A stretch of 9,571 nucleotides of DNA from Clostridiales bacterium (lineage in GTDB: Bacteria; Bacillota; Clostridia; Lachnospirales; Lachnospiraceae). The position numbers were made by a program, and so were the translations under genes. Where the stretch lies: assembly GCA_018369015.1 (NCBI GenBank), contig JAGZDD010000152.1, forward strand, positions 1 through 9,571, read 5' to 3'. Positions 1 to 6,064 of this stretch are shown here, piece by piece; position 1 is the first letter of the stretch, and each line of letters opens with the position of its first letter. The notes under the pieces were generated by a model. The model ran no database searches. It saw only the letters and a list, made by a program, of their open reading frames with translations, and had not been told where the DNA came from.

Positions 1-82
1 AGGCGGCCATGTTATGGCTCCGCCTTCCATGCGTACTTTCGCGCATTGGAAGGCTCGCTTTCGCTCGCCGCGCGAAAGACGC
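1..82. repeat. Cluster of hairpins at the left window edge
   Basis: No gene is visible here. Three successive inverted repeats can be read: bases 1-10 against 14-25 (arms AGGCGGCCAT and ATGGC/CGCCT, with a 2-nt bulge); bases 23-33 against 42-53 (CCTTCCATGCG and CGCATTGGAAGG, one bulged T); and bases 58-64 against 72-78 (CTTTCGC and GCGAAAG). Together with the perfect hairpin at 83-114 they make a nearly continuous structured block downstream of treC. The block is probably one end of an intergenic repeat element or a structured 3' untranslated region that continues left of the window. It does not match the MITE copies at 5802 and 9075. Confidence 0.45.
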
Positions 83-114
83 GATATAATGTCTGCTTAT
101 GCAGACATTATATC
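83..114. repeat. Perfect 14-bp inverted repeat overlapping the treC stop codon
   Basis: The arms GATATAATGTCTGC (83-96) and GCAGACATTATATC (101-114) are perfectly complementary around a TTAT loop. The right arm includes two of the three bases of the treC stop codon (113-115 on the minus strand). It could end the treBC transcript. However, no uninterrupted U-tract follows on the minus strand (the next transcribed bases are GC-rich), so a classical intrinsic terminator is not shown. It may equally be the tip of a repeat element inserted at the end of treC. Confidence 0.6.
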
Positions 115-1765
115 ATAGTTTCCTGTAATATACAATCGATTCAAAAGGTTTTAGGTGAAGGATGGAGCCGTCACGGCTTGGCTTTGGGCCGTTCGATAAA
201 AGAATCTCATAGTCGTCTAAATTTCTGCCGCAATCCCAGTCTGCGCTCGTTTTATAGAAATTATTTACAACGAAAAGCTGTTCGTTTTTATAATTTCTTT
301 CATAAGCAAAAATCTGTGGATGTTCTTTTGCTACTGGAACGACATCTCCGTAAGCGATGACATCATAATTTTTACGCAGTGCGACAAGCTTCCGGTAATG
401 ATTAAAAATAGAATCCTCATCGTCAAGCTGGGCAGCCGCATTAATTACCGCACAATTTTTATTTACTTCGATCCATGGCTTTTCCTGCGTAAATCCGCCA
501 TTTTGGCCATCGGTCCACTGTACAGGAGTACGGCTGTTATCTCTGGAATGAACGGCTAAAATATCATAGGTACATTGCTCGTTTAAGCCTTTTTCCTGCA
601 AAATACGGAAATGGTTCAGGCTTTCCACATCTTTGTACTGGGAAATATCTGTAAAGCCCGCATTGGTCATTCCCAGTTCTTCACCCTGGTAAATATACGG
701 GGTACCTCTCAGGCAATGGAGCACTGTCGCCAACATTTTCGCAGATTCCTTCCAATATTTTCCTTCATCGCCGAACCTGGAAACAACGCGGGGCTGGTCG
801 TGATTGCACCAAAATACGGCGTTCCATGCATCATGCTGGGCCATATGCACCTGCCAGTCAAAAATAATATTTTTAAGCTTTTTGAAATCAAAAGGTACAA
901 GCACCCATTTCTCATTTCCCATAAAATCCACTTTTAAATGATGGAAACTAAATACCATAGACAGCTCGCCGCTTTTGGCTCCTGCATATTCGTAGCAGTT
1001 TTCCATGGATGTGCTGGACATTTCCCCGACTGTAATAATATCCGCGTCATTTCCAAAGGAAAGCTCGTTAAGCTCCTTCAAATATTTGTGGATGTTCGGC
1101 CCGTCTGTATAAAATCTGCGCCCGTCGCCCTGATCGTCATCTTTAAATTCGCCCTTGCTGATAAGATTGACAACATCAAAGCGGAAGCCTTTAACGCCCT
1201 TTTCCATCCAAAAGCGCACAATCTTAGCAGCCTCCTGGCGGACCTCAGGATTATCCCAGTTAAGGTCCGGCTGGGAAACATCGAACAAATGGAGATAATA
1301 TTCATCCATTTCCGGTACATATTCCCAGGCATTTCCTCCGAACTTGCTTTCCCAGTTCGTTGGCGGAACGCCCTTTCCCTGGCCCTTCTTAAAAATATAG
1401 TAATTTTTATATTTTTCATCCCCGGCCAGAGCTTTCAAAAACCACTCATTTCTGTCAGATGTATGGTTAAAAACCATGTCCAGCATCAGCCGGATCCCCC
1501 GGCGGCCGGCTTCAGCCGCCAGGCGCTCAAAATCTGCCATTGTACCGTAGCGCGGGTCGATATTGTAATAGTCTTCAACATCGTAGCCATTGTCCTTCTG
1601 AGGAGATACAAAAAAGGGGGTCAGCCATATATAATCCACACCTAAGGATTTAATATAATCCAGCTTTTCTGTCACACCATTCAAATCGCCCAATCCGTCA
1701 TTATTTGTATCGTAAAATGATTTCGGATAAATCTGGTATACTGTGCATTTCTTAAAATCCTTCAT
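113..1765 (-). CDS. treC: Alpha,alpha-phosphotrehalase (trehalose-6-phosphate hydrolase)
   Basis: This cytoplasmic glycoside hydrolase family 13 enzyme splits trehalose 6-phosphate, delivered by the PTS permease, into glucose and glucose 6-phosphate. The 550-residue product has the usual length for the family. GH13 landmarks are in order: the N-terminal YQIYPKSF (10-17), DMVFNHTSD (96-104), the nucleophile Asp197 in GFRFDVVN, the acid/base Glu248 in ITVGEMSS, and the transition-state Asp323 in NHDQPR. The start is supported by a strong TAGGAGG (minus strand, about 1774-1780) at normal spacing. It is the second gene of a leftward operon, 84 nt behind treB, with a stem-loop between the two. The product could in principle be an oligo-1,6-glucosidase, since GH13 subfamilies resemble each other, but adjacency to treB and treR makes phosphotrehalase the better call. 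The last codons run into a perfect inverted repeat. Confidence 0.93.
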   Translation of the reverse strand: MKDFKKCTVYQIYPKSFYDTNNDGLGDLNGVTEKLDYIKSLGVDYIWLTPFFVSPQKDNGYDVEDYYNIDPRYGTMADFERLAAEAGRRGIRLMLDMVFNHTSDRNEWFLKALAGDEKYKNYYIFKKGQGKGVPPTNWESKFGGNAWEYVPEMDEYYLHLFDVSQPDLNWDNPEVRQEAAKIVRFWMEKGVKGFRFDVVNLISKGEFKDDDQGDGRRFYTDGPNIHKYLKELNELSFGNDADIITVGEMSSTSMENCYEYAGAKSGELSMVFSFHHLKVDFMGNEKWVLVPFDFKKLKNIIFDWQVHMAQHDAWNAVFWCNHDQPRVVSRFGDEGKYWKESAKMLATVLHCLRGTPYIYQGEELGMTNAGFTDISQYKDVESLNHFRILQEKGLNEQCTYDILAVHSRDNSRTPVQWTDGQNGGFTQEKPWIEVNKNCAVINAAAQLDDEDSIFNHYRKLVALRKNYDVIAYGDVVPVAKEHPQIFAYERNYKNEQLFVVNNFYKTSADWDCGRNLDDYEILLSNGPKPSRDGSILHLKPFESIVYYRKL

Positions 1766-1796
1766 AAAACAAGCCTCCTAATAGGTAGATTCAGGC

Positions 1797-1831
1797 AGCA
1801 GCCAAATGACCTGCATATCCATTTGACTGCT
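1797..1831 (-). promoter_or_regulatory. Stem-loop between treB and treC
   Basis: Arms AGCAGCCAAATG (1797-1808) and CATTTGACTGCT (1820-1831) pair at 11 of 12 positions around an 11-nt loop. No U-run follows on the minus strand, so it looks less like a terminator than a transcript-stabilising or processing hairpin that could set unequal treB and treC levels. The function is inferred from position only. Confidence 0.45.
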
Positions 1832-1849
1832 TCATCAGACGATTCAGGC

Positions 1850-3862
1850 TTACTCAAAAGTCGCAAAAACTGTTTCGCCCGCCTTTGCTTCCATACCTGT
1901 CACAAACTGAATATTTTTAGCATCGCCTTCGCCGGTAATAATGACTGCCGTTGTCTTTTTGTGGCCGGCTGCCGCTATTTTCTCCGGCGAGAAGGTGATC
2001 AGCGGATCACCGCAGCGGACAACATCGCCCTCCTTAACATGAAGCTTAAACCCGTCACCGTTCATATCTACAGTATCAATGCCGACATGGATCAAAATTT
2101 CCATGCCGTTATCAAGGACAAGGCCGCAGGCATGGCCGGAATCTGCCATGACAACACCAACCGTCGCATTGGCCGGCGCATAAACCGTATCGCCGCTTGG
2201 TTCAATTCCTACGCCATCCCCCATAACTTTCTGAGAAAACACCTCATCCGGCATCTTAACAATAGGAATCACCTTTCCAGATAAAGGAGCTTTTAATACC
2301 ATCGTTTCATAGCGCTTTGCAGAATCATCCGCTCCATTTTCATCGGATTCACGATGGCCGCACGCATTGTTATCAGCGTTAAGTTCAGTCTGGGCACCGC
2401 TTCCTGCGGCTGCATCTTCGGGTACGCTAACCTGCATATCAAGCCCGCGCTGTTCTTTTGACAGCTTCTTTGCGCCAATTATCAGTGTTAAAATAAAAGG
2501 AACGCAAATTGCTACAGCCATAGCTAAAAGGAAATATACATAAAAATCGGATTTAATAGATAAAATTCCTGGAAGACCGCCAACACCAATACTTAAGGCC
2601 TCAACGCCAAAGCCTACGGAAATCACCGCGGCAATTGCGGAGCCGATCATACCGCAAATCAGAGGGAATTTATATTTCAGGTTGACACCAAACAGGGCCG
2701 GCTCTGTTACCCCCAAATAACAGGAAATACATGCAGGAACATTGACCTGCTGCGCCCGCTCATTTTTCTTCTGGAGAACAGACATTGCCAGAACACTCGA
2801 GCCCTGGGAAATGTTGCTCAGCGCGATCATTGGCCAGAGAATAGTACCTCCGGTCGTATTCACAAGCTGGGTATCAATAGCATTGGTCATATGATGGAGC
2901 CCTGTCATAACAATCGGTGCATACACAAAGCCAAAAACTGCCGCAAACAGCCAACGTACATCAGAGGTTAGACCCATGTTCACAATCGTTGCGATAAAAT
3001 CGCCAATCTTCCAGCCAATAGGGCCTACAACTGCGTGGGCAATAATGACTGCCGGTACAAGGGAACAAAATGGAACAACAATCATGCTCACGACTTCAGG
3101 ACAGTGCTTCTTAAAGAACTTTTCAAGGAATACAAGGACAAAGCCGGCCATAATCGCCGTGATTACCTGGCCCTGGTAGCCAATCATCTGTACCTGGAAA
3201 AAGCCAAAATCCCACACAGGTATTTCTGTAGCCCCGGCAACGGAAAAGCCGTTAAGGAGCTGAGGTGATACAAGTGTCAGACCAAGAATAATACCAAGAA
3301 TCTGAGTTGTACCCATCTTCTTTGTAATCGACCAGACAATACCTACGGGCAATAAATGGAAAACAGCTTCGCCAATCAGCCACAAAAAGCTGTAAAGCCC
3401 AGCCCAAAACTGGGATATATCTGCAAGGCTCTGAGTTCCGTCATTAAAAAAATTAATTTCGCCGATAACATTTCTAAATCCTAAAATAAGACCGCCGCAA
3501 ATAAGCGCCGGGATAATCGGAGCAAAAATCTCACCGAGCGCTCCCATAATACGCTGGAGAACAGACTGGTTCGTTTTCGCAGCCTGCTTCACCGCATCCT
3601 TGCTGACACCCTCAATGCCTGCGTATTTCGTAAATTCATTGTAAAAATTAGCCACATCATTTCCAATAATGACCTGATATTGGCCAGCCTGGGTAAATGT
3701 TCCCTTTACGCAGTCAATCTGACTGATCCGTTTTTCATCCGCCTTTGACGGATCCGTAAGTACAAAGCGCATACGGGTCATACAGTGGGAAACAGCCTGT
3801 ATATTCTTTTTCCCGCCAATAAATTCCAGCAGATCTTTAACCTGCTTCTCATATTTAGCCAT
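1850..3862 (-). CDS. treB: PTS trehalose-specific transporter, fused EIIBCA
   Basis: This inner-membrane permease imports trehalose and phosphorylates it to trehalose 6-phosphate, the substrate of TreC. The 670-residue protein has three modules. The EIIB domain (about 1-85) carries the phosphocysteine Cys27 in SHCMTRMRF. The EIIC domain (about 105-465) is a series of hydrophobic segments with a substrate-site region around GLHHM and the conserved GVTEPALFG. An acidic Glu/Asp/Ala-rich linker of roughly 45 residues follows. The C-terminal glucose-type EIIA domain (about 515-670) has His577 (SGHACG) and the phosphorylated His592 (EILIHVG), 15 apart as in EIIA-Glc. B. subtilis TreP lacks this EIIA; here the chain from HPr to sugar is complete in one polypeptide. 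A GGGAGG (minus strand, 3870-3875) supports the start. It is first in the treBC operon and is transcribed from a promoter carrying TreR-type operators. Trehalose specificity is inferred from treC and treR next door. Confidence 0.93.
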   Translation of the reverse strand: MAKYEKQVKDLLEFIGGKKNIQAVSHCMTRMRFVLTDPSKADEKRISQIDCVKGTFTQAGQYQVIIGNDVANFYNEFTKYAGIEGVSKDAVKQAAKTNQSVLQRIMGALGEIFAPIIPALICGGLILGFRNVIGEINFFNDGTQSLADISQFWAGLYSFLWLIGEAVFHLLPVGIVWSITKKMGTTQILGIILGLTLVSPQLLNGFSVAGATEIPVWDFGFFQVQMIGYQGQVITAIMAGFVLVFLEKFFKKHCPEVVSMIVVPFCSLVPAVIIAHAVVGPIGWKIGDFIATIVNMGLTSDVRWLFAAVFGFVYAPIVMTGLHHMTNAIDTQLVNTTGGTILWPMIALSNISQGSSVLAMSVLQKKNERAQQVNVPACISCYLGVTEPALFGVNLKYKFPLICGMIGSAIAAVISVGFGVEALSIGVGGLPGILSIKSDFYVYFLLAMAVAICVPFILTLIIGAKKLSKEQRGLDMQVSVPEDAAAGSGAQTELNADNNACGHRESDENGADDSAKRYETMVLKAPLSGKVIPIVKMPDEVFSQKVMGDGVGIEPSGDTVYAPANATVGVVMADSGHACGLVLDNGMEILIHVGIDTVDMNGDGFKLHVKEGDVVRCGDPLITFSPEKIAAAGHKKTTAVIITGEGDAKNIQFVTGMEAKAGETVFATFE

Positions 3863-3903
3863 TGCTCTACCTCCCTGAAACTTTTAACTTTTCTAAAGCC
3901 TTT

Positions 3904-3921
3904 AACTTGTTTGAACAAGTT
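3904..3921. promoter_or_regulatory. TreR operator 1, over the treB transcription start
   Basis: AACTTGTT-TG-AACAAGTT has two perfectly complementary 8-bp arms. It lies just downstream of the treB -10 hexamer (3923-3928, minus strand), covering the expected +1 near 3916. The core resembles the TTGT-N4-ACAA type operators reported for TreR in Bacillus. Binding of TreR is inferred from location and from the three repeats in this spacer. Confidence 0.8.
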
Positions 3922-3922
3922 C

Positions 3923-3951
3923 ATAATAACAAACTTGTTTAAACATGTCAA
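3923..3951 (-). promoter_or_regulatory. treBC promoter
   Basis: Read on the minus strand, -35 TTGACA (3946-3951) and -10 TATTAT (3923-3928) are separated by 17 bases, a near-consensus SigA promoter. Operator 2 lies over the spacer and the -35 edge, and operator 1 lies at +1. The promoter would be strong but tightly closed without inducer. The leader to the treB start is about 50 nt. Confidence 0.8.
3932..3949. promoter_or_regulatory. TreR operator 2, inside the treB promoter
   Basis: AACTTGTT-TA-AACATGTC has arms complementary at 6 of 8 positions and is a clear copy of operator 1, with centres 28 bp apart. It sits between the -10 and -35 hexamers of the treB promoter and overlaps the -35. 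A bound repressor would exclude RNA polymerase. Confidence 0.75.
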
Positions 3952-4037
3952 TTCCTTTTTCTAAGTATTTTTATCTTTGTCAATCCTATACAAAATGGCC
4001 AGGCTATTTTTGTTGAATCTCACTCCGGCTGCCAGCC

Positions 4038-4065
4038 TTGACATTCCGTTAAACTTTACTATAAT
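4038..4065 (+). promoter_or_regulatory. treR promoter
   Basis: -35 TTGACA (4038-4043) and -10 TATAAT (4060-4065) are both perfect consensus hexamers with a 16-base spacer. The expected start near 4072 coincides with the left edge of operator 3, which implies autoregulation of treR. The rest of the 3863-4188 spacer holds only the treB promoter and the operators. Confidence 0.8.
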
Positions 4066-4071
4066 TATTAA

Positions 4072-4089
4072 CAGATGTTTAAACAAGTC
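4072..4089. promoter_or_regulatory. TreR operator 3, at the treR transcription start
   Basis: CAGATGTT-TA-AACAAGTC matches the ideal operator at 5 of 8 positions on the left and 7 of 8 on the right. It is the weakest of the three copies, which would suit moderate autorepression compared with tight control of treB. It begins at the predicted +1 of treR. Confidence 0.65.
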
Positions 4090-4188
4090 AGGTTACAAAA
4101 ATCATAGGCTCACTTGCAGTTCAATTCAGCGCGGATGAATAATACCCGCGATGTCAAGCCTTATGAAAAACCGGAAATGGGGGCCATA

Positions 4189-4917
4189 ATGCCAAAAGCA
4201 AAATATGACTATATATATAAAGAGTTAAAATCGAAAATTGAGTCCGGAGAATATGAATTTCAATCGCTGCTTCCTTCGGAGCACTCCCTGATTCTTGAAT
4301 ACGACTGTTCCCGCAATACAGTGCGGCGGGCCATTTCTGCCCTTGTCAAGGACGGCTATGTCCAGACTATGCAGGGCAAGGGAGTACGCAATATTTTTCA
4401 GCCCGTAGAACAAACCTCTTTTGTCCTTGGCAGTATTGAATCCTTCAAGGAATCCTCCGCCCGTAATCACCGGAAGGGTATGACAAAGGTTGTCTGCTTC
4501 ACCCAGCTGACAGCAGATAAGAAAATCTCCCTGCGCAGCGGTTTCCCAGTCGGTACTCCTTTATACTATATCCAAAGAGTTCACTACCTCGACGGCAAAG
4601 CGCTAATCCTTAATCATAATTATTTCAGCCAGGATTTTGTTCCCGGACTTACACCAAAGATTGCCGAAGGGTCGATTTATAATTATATCGAAAATACACT
4701 TCACGAAACGATCGTCACATCTAAACGGATCATGACCGTAGAGAAAATGACTCAGATCGATGAAAAATATCTGGAACTCAACGATTATAATTGCCTTGCC
4801 GTTGTTACAAGCCAAACCTACAACAGCCAGGGGGAAATGTTTGAATTTACCCAATCCCGCCACCGCCCCGACTATTTCAGGTTCCAGGACAACGCGGTGC
4901 GGCGGCCCGTCCATTAA
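4189..4917 (+). CDS. treR: Trehalose operon repressor, GntR family with UTRA domain
   Basis: This cytoplasmic transcription factor is expected to repress treB-treC and itself, and to be released by trehalose 6-phosphate. The 242-residue form has an N-terminal winged helix-turn-helix (about 3-70: KYDYIYKELKSKI, then the recognition region LPSEHSL, CSRNTVRRAISAL and the wing GYVQTMQGKG). A UTRA effector-binding domain (about 80-238) follows, with the conserved LILNHNYF and ending in FEFTQSRHRPDYFRFQ. The reading frame is open further upstream (TTG at 4114, ATG at 4135), but starting at 4189 places the GntR domain at the N-terminus and gives the family's normal length of about 240. The purine-rich ATGGGGG before it is a modest ribosome binding site. 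Divergence from treB across a spacer with three palindromic operators supports the assignment strongly. The exact start is less certain than the function. Confidence 0.9.
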   Translation: MPKAKYDYIYKELKSKIESGEYEFQSLLPSEHSLILEYDCSRNTVRRAISALVKDGYVQTMQGKGVRNIFQPVEQTSFVLGSIESFKESSARNHRKGMTKVVCFTQLTADKKISLRSGFPVGTPLYYIQRVHYLDGKALILNHNYFSQDFVPGLTPKIAEGSIYNYIENTLHETIVTSKRIMTVEKMTQIDEKYLELNDYNCLAVVTSQTYNSQGEMFEFTQSRHRPDYFRFQDNAVRRPVH

Positions 4918-5018
4918 GTTTACGCTGCCCTCCAGCCCGGCAAAAGGCCATAGACTTACACATAAAATGCCCTTAAATTTCATATGCATATATCAAATCC
5001 ATTAAGGAAATTTTATGT

Positions 5019-5849
5019 ATGAAATCCAAATCGCTCAACTTATTTTTCAGAACCGGGTGCCTGATTATAAGTCTTTTACTTCTTGGAATCGCCGTCTGGA
5101 ATTTTGCCGCTCCCGCCATTTTGTCCACCCAGGCTTCGGGTGAACGTAAAATCCCTATTTACAGTGTGGAGACCGGAAAGCCCCAGGTCGCTCTGTCCTT
5201 TGACGCCGCCTGGGGAAATGACGACACCCAGACACTTCTTGATATTCTGGCAAGCCATAATGTTAAGGCAACCTTTTTTATGACCGGAGGCTGGGTGGAA
5301 AGCTACCCTGACGATGTAAAGGCTATTGCCGCCGCCGGACATGACCTTGGCAACCATTCGGAAAATCATAAGCAAATGTCTGCGCTTTCCGCCGGAGATT
5401 GCGAAACAGAGCTTATGACCGTCCACAACAAGGTCAAGGACATTACCGGCCTTGAAATGACCCTTTTCAGGCCTCCCTACGGCGATTATAATAACCAGCT
5501 GGTAGAGGTCGCCAATGGCCTGGGGTATCATGTGATTCAATGGAATGTCGACAGTCTGGACTGGAAGGACTACGGAGCCGACGACATTGTTTCCCGCGTT
5601 CTCAATCATAAGAATCTTGGCAACGGCTCTATTATTTTGATGCATAACGGCGCAAAATATACAAAAGACGCCCTGGATCGTATCATTACCGGGCTTCAGG
5701 AAAAAGGTTACGAAATCGTTCCGATCTCACAGCTCATTTATACAGAAAATTATACAACCGACCATACAGGACGGCAGCAGCCTGTTTCAGCGCCAAAATC
5801 CGTAACTATTCAGCCGTACATCTCGGATTTGCGCAGCTACCGCTGCTAA
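5019..5849 (+). CDS. PdaB-like polysaccharide deacetylase, C-terminus altered by an insertion element
   Basis: Predicted carbohydrate esterase family 4 enzyme that removes N-acetyl groups from a cell-wall polymer (peptidoglycan or chitin-like) outside the membrane. Residues 13-35 form one hydrophobic signal anchor. The NodB domain spans about 55-240, with Asp62 in SFDAAWG (the second Asp of the usual FDDG is Ala, as in the PdaB-type FDxxWG subgroup), metal ligands His113 and His117 in NHSENH, RPPYGD at 151-156, DSLDW at 178-182 and His209 in LMHNG. The start is preceded by AAGGA at 5004-5008. Codons 262-276 (VTIQPYISDLRSYRC) and the stop lie inside a MITE. Restoring the pre-insertion sequence gives TGA right after Ser261. 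The NodB core is intact, so activity is probably kept. It lies 101 bp after treR, with no evident link to trehalose or to restriction. PdaB relatives act in sporulation, but no sporulation promoter can be asserted. Confidence 0.85.
   Translation: MKSKSLNLFFRTGCLIISLLLLGIAVWNFAAPAILSTQASGERKIPIYSVETGKPQVALSFDAAWGNDDTQTLLDILASHNVKATFFMTGGWVESYPDDVKAIAAAGHDLGNHSENHKQMSALSAGDCETELMTVHNKVKDITGLEMTLFRPPYGDYNNQLVEVANGLGYHVIQWNVDSLDWKDYGADDIVSRVLNHKNLGNGSIILMHNGAKYTKDALDRIITGLQEKGYEIVPISQLIYTENYTTDHTGRQQPVSAPKSVTIQPYISDLRSYRC
5794..5801 (+). repeat. Left target-site duplication of MITE copy 1
   Basis: CAAAATCC occurs here and again at 5976-5983, directly abutting both ends of the element. The repeat extends to 9 bp only if the terminal C of the element is counted, and symmetry of the inverted repeats favours 8 bp. 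Confidence 0.9.
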
Positions 5850-5975
5850 CCGCCGCCAACAAGGTTAAATCCTCGATTCGGGCTAAACGCCCTATGTCTG
5901 ATGATGGCCAAACTCCTCTGCAAGCAAGCTTGCGCCGGATTTTTGCCATCATCAGCCGCACGGCTAAATAGTTAC
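5802..5975 (+). mobile_element. MITE copy 1, 174 bp, IS66-like ends
   Basis: Non-autonomous element with 16-bp terminal inverted repeats: GTAACTATTCAGCCGT at 5802-5817 and ACGGCTAAATAGTTAC at 5960-5975, one mismatch. It is flanked by a perfect 8-bp duplication. Ends beginning GTAA and 8-bp duplications are the pattern known for the IS66 family, so mobilisation by an IS66 transposase is inferred; no transposase is present. The distal half folds into a nested hairpin (CTGATGATGGC 5898-5908 with GCCATCATCAG 5945-5955; inside it GCAAGC 5920-5925 with GCTTGC 5928-5933). Its first 94 bases match the reverse complement of copy 2 (9207-9300) at 87 positions. It supplies the last 15 codons and the stop of the deacetylase. 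Confidence 0.9.
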
Positions 5976-5983
5976 CAAAATCC
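5976..5983 (+). repeat. Right target-site duplication of MITE copy 1
   Basis: CAAAATCC, identical to 5794-5801. The next three bases, TGA (5984-5986), are the in-frame stop the deacetylase would have used before the insertion. Confidence 0.9.
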
Positions 5984-5990
5984 TGAAATT

Positions 5991-6002
5991 TTTCACGTGA
6001 AA
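5991..6002. other. 12-bp perfect palindrome upstream of the methyltransferase promoter
   Basis: TTTCACGTGAAA is a perfect palindrome lying between the displaced deacetylase stop and the methyltransferase -35 hexamer (6005). It could be the remnant of the deacetylase 3' region or a second protein site. It does not resemble the 16-bp operator of the R-M regulator, and no function can be assigned. Confidence 0.4.
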
Positions 6003-6004
6003 TA

Positions 6005-6033
6005 TGGACTTCACCGCTTATATGTGGTATCAT
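6005..6033 (+). promoter_or_regulatory. Predicted methyltransferase promoter
   Basis: -35 TGGACT (6005-6010, 4 of 6 consensus) and -10 TATCAT (6028-6033, 5 of 6) are separated by 17 bases. Transcription would start near 6040, giving a leader of about 25 nt. The -10 is identical to the one predicted for the endonuclease gene. The regulator's operator fills the spacer and touches the -10. Confidence 0.5.
6013..6028. promoter_or_regulatory. Predicted regulator operator at the methyltransferase promoter
   Basis: ACCGCTTATATGTGGT matches the perfect palindrome at 8618-8633 at 14 of 16 positions and keeps 6 of 8 symmetric pairs. It is centred about 20 bp upstream of the predicted start, between -35 and -10, so a bound dimer would repress the methyltransferase. 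The lower symmetry suggests weaker binding than at the regulator's own site. Confidence 0.65.
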
Positions 6034-6064
6034 ATCCAAAGTTTCAACAGAAAAGAGGACAGTC

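Noticed and set aside
938..1645. Long open frame (235 codons) antisense to treC
   Set aside because: It is fully antisense to a gene with all its catalytic motifs in order. It has no ribosome binding site or domain and is best explained as a shadow frame.
4114..4188. Longer TreR start at TTG 4114 or ATG 4135
   Set aside because: These would place 18-25 residues without GntR similarity before the winged helix and have no good ribosome binding site. The 4189 start gives the family's usual length.
4918..5018. Possible sporulation-sigma promoter before the deacetylase (CATAAAAT at 4961-4968)
   Set aside because: The -10-like octamer has no matching -35 at correct spacing, so nothing beyond chance similarity can be claimed. 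No convincing SigA promoter was found either.
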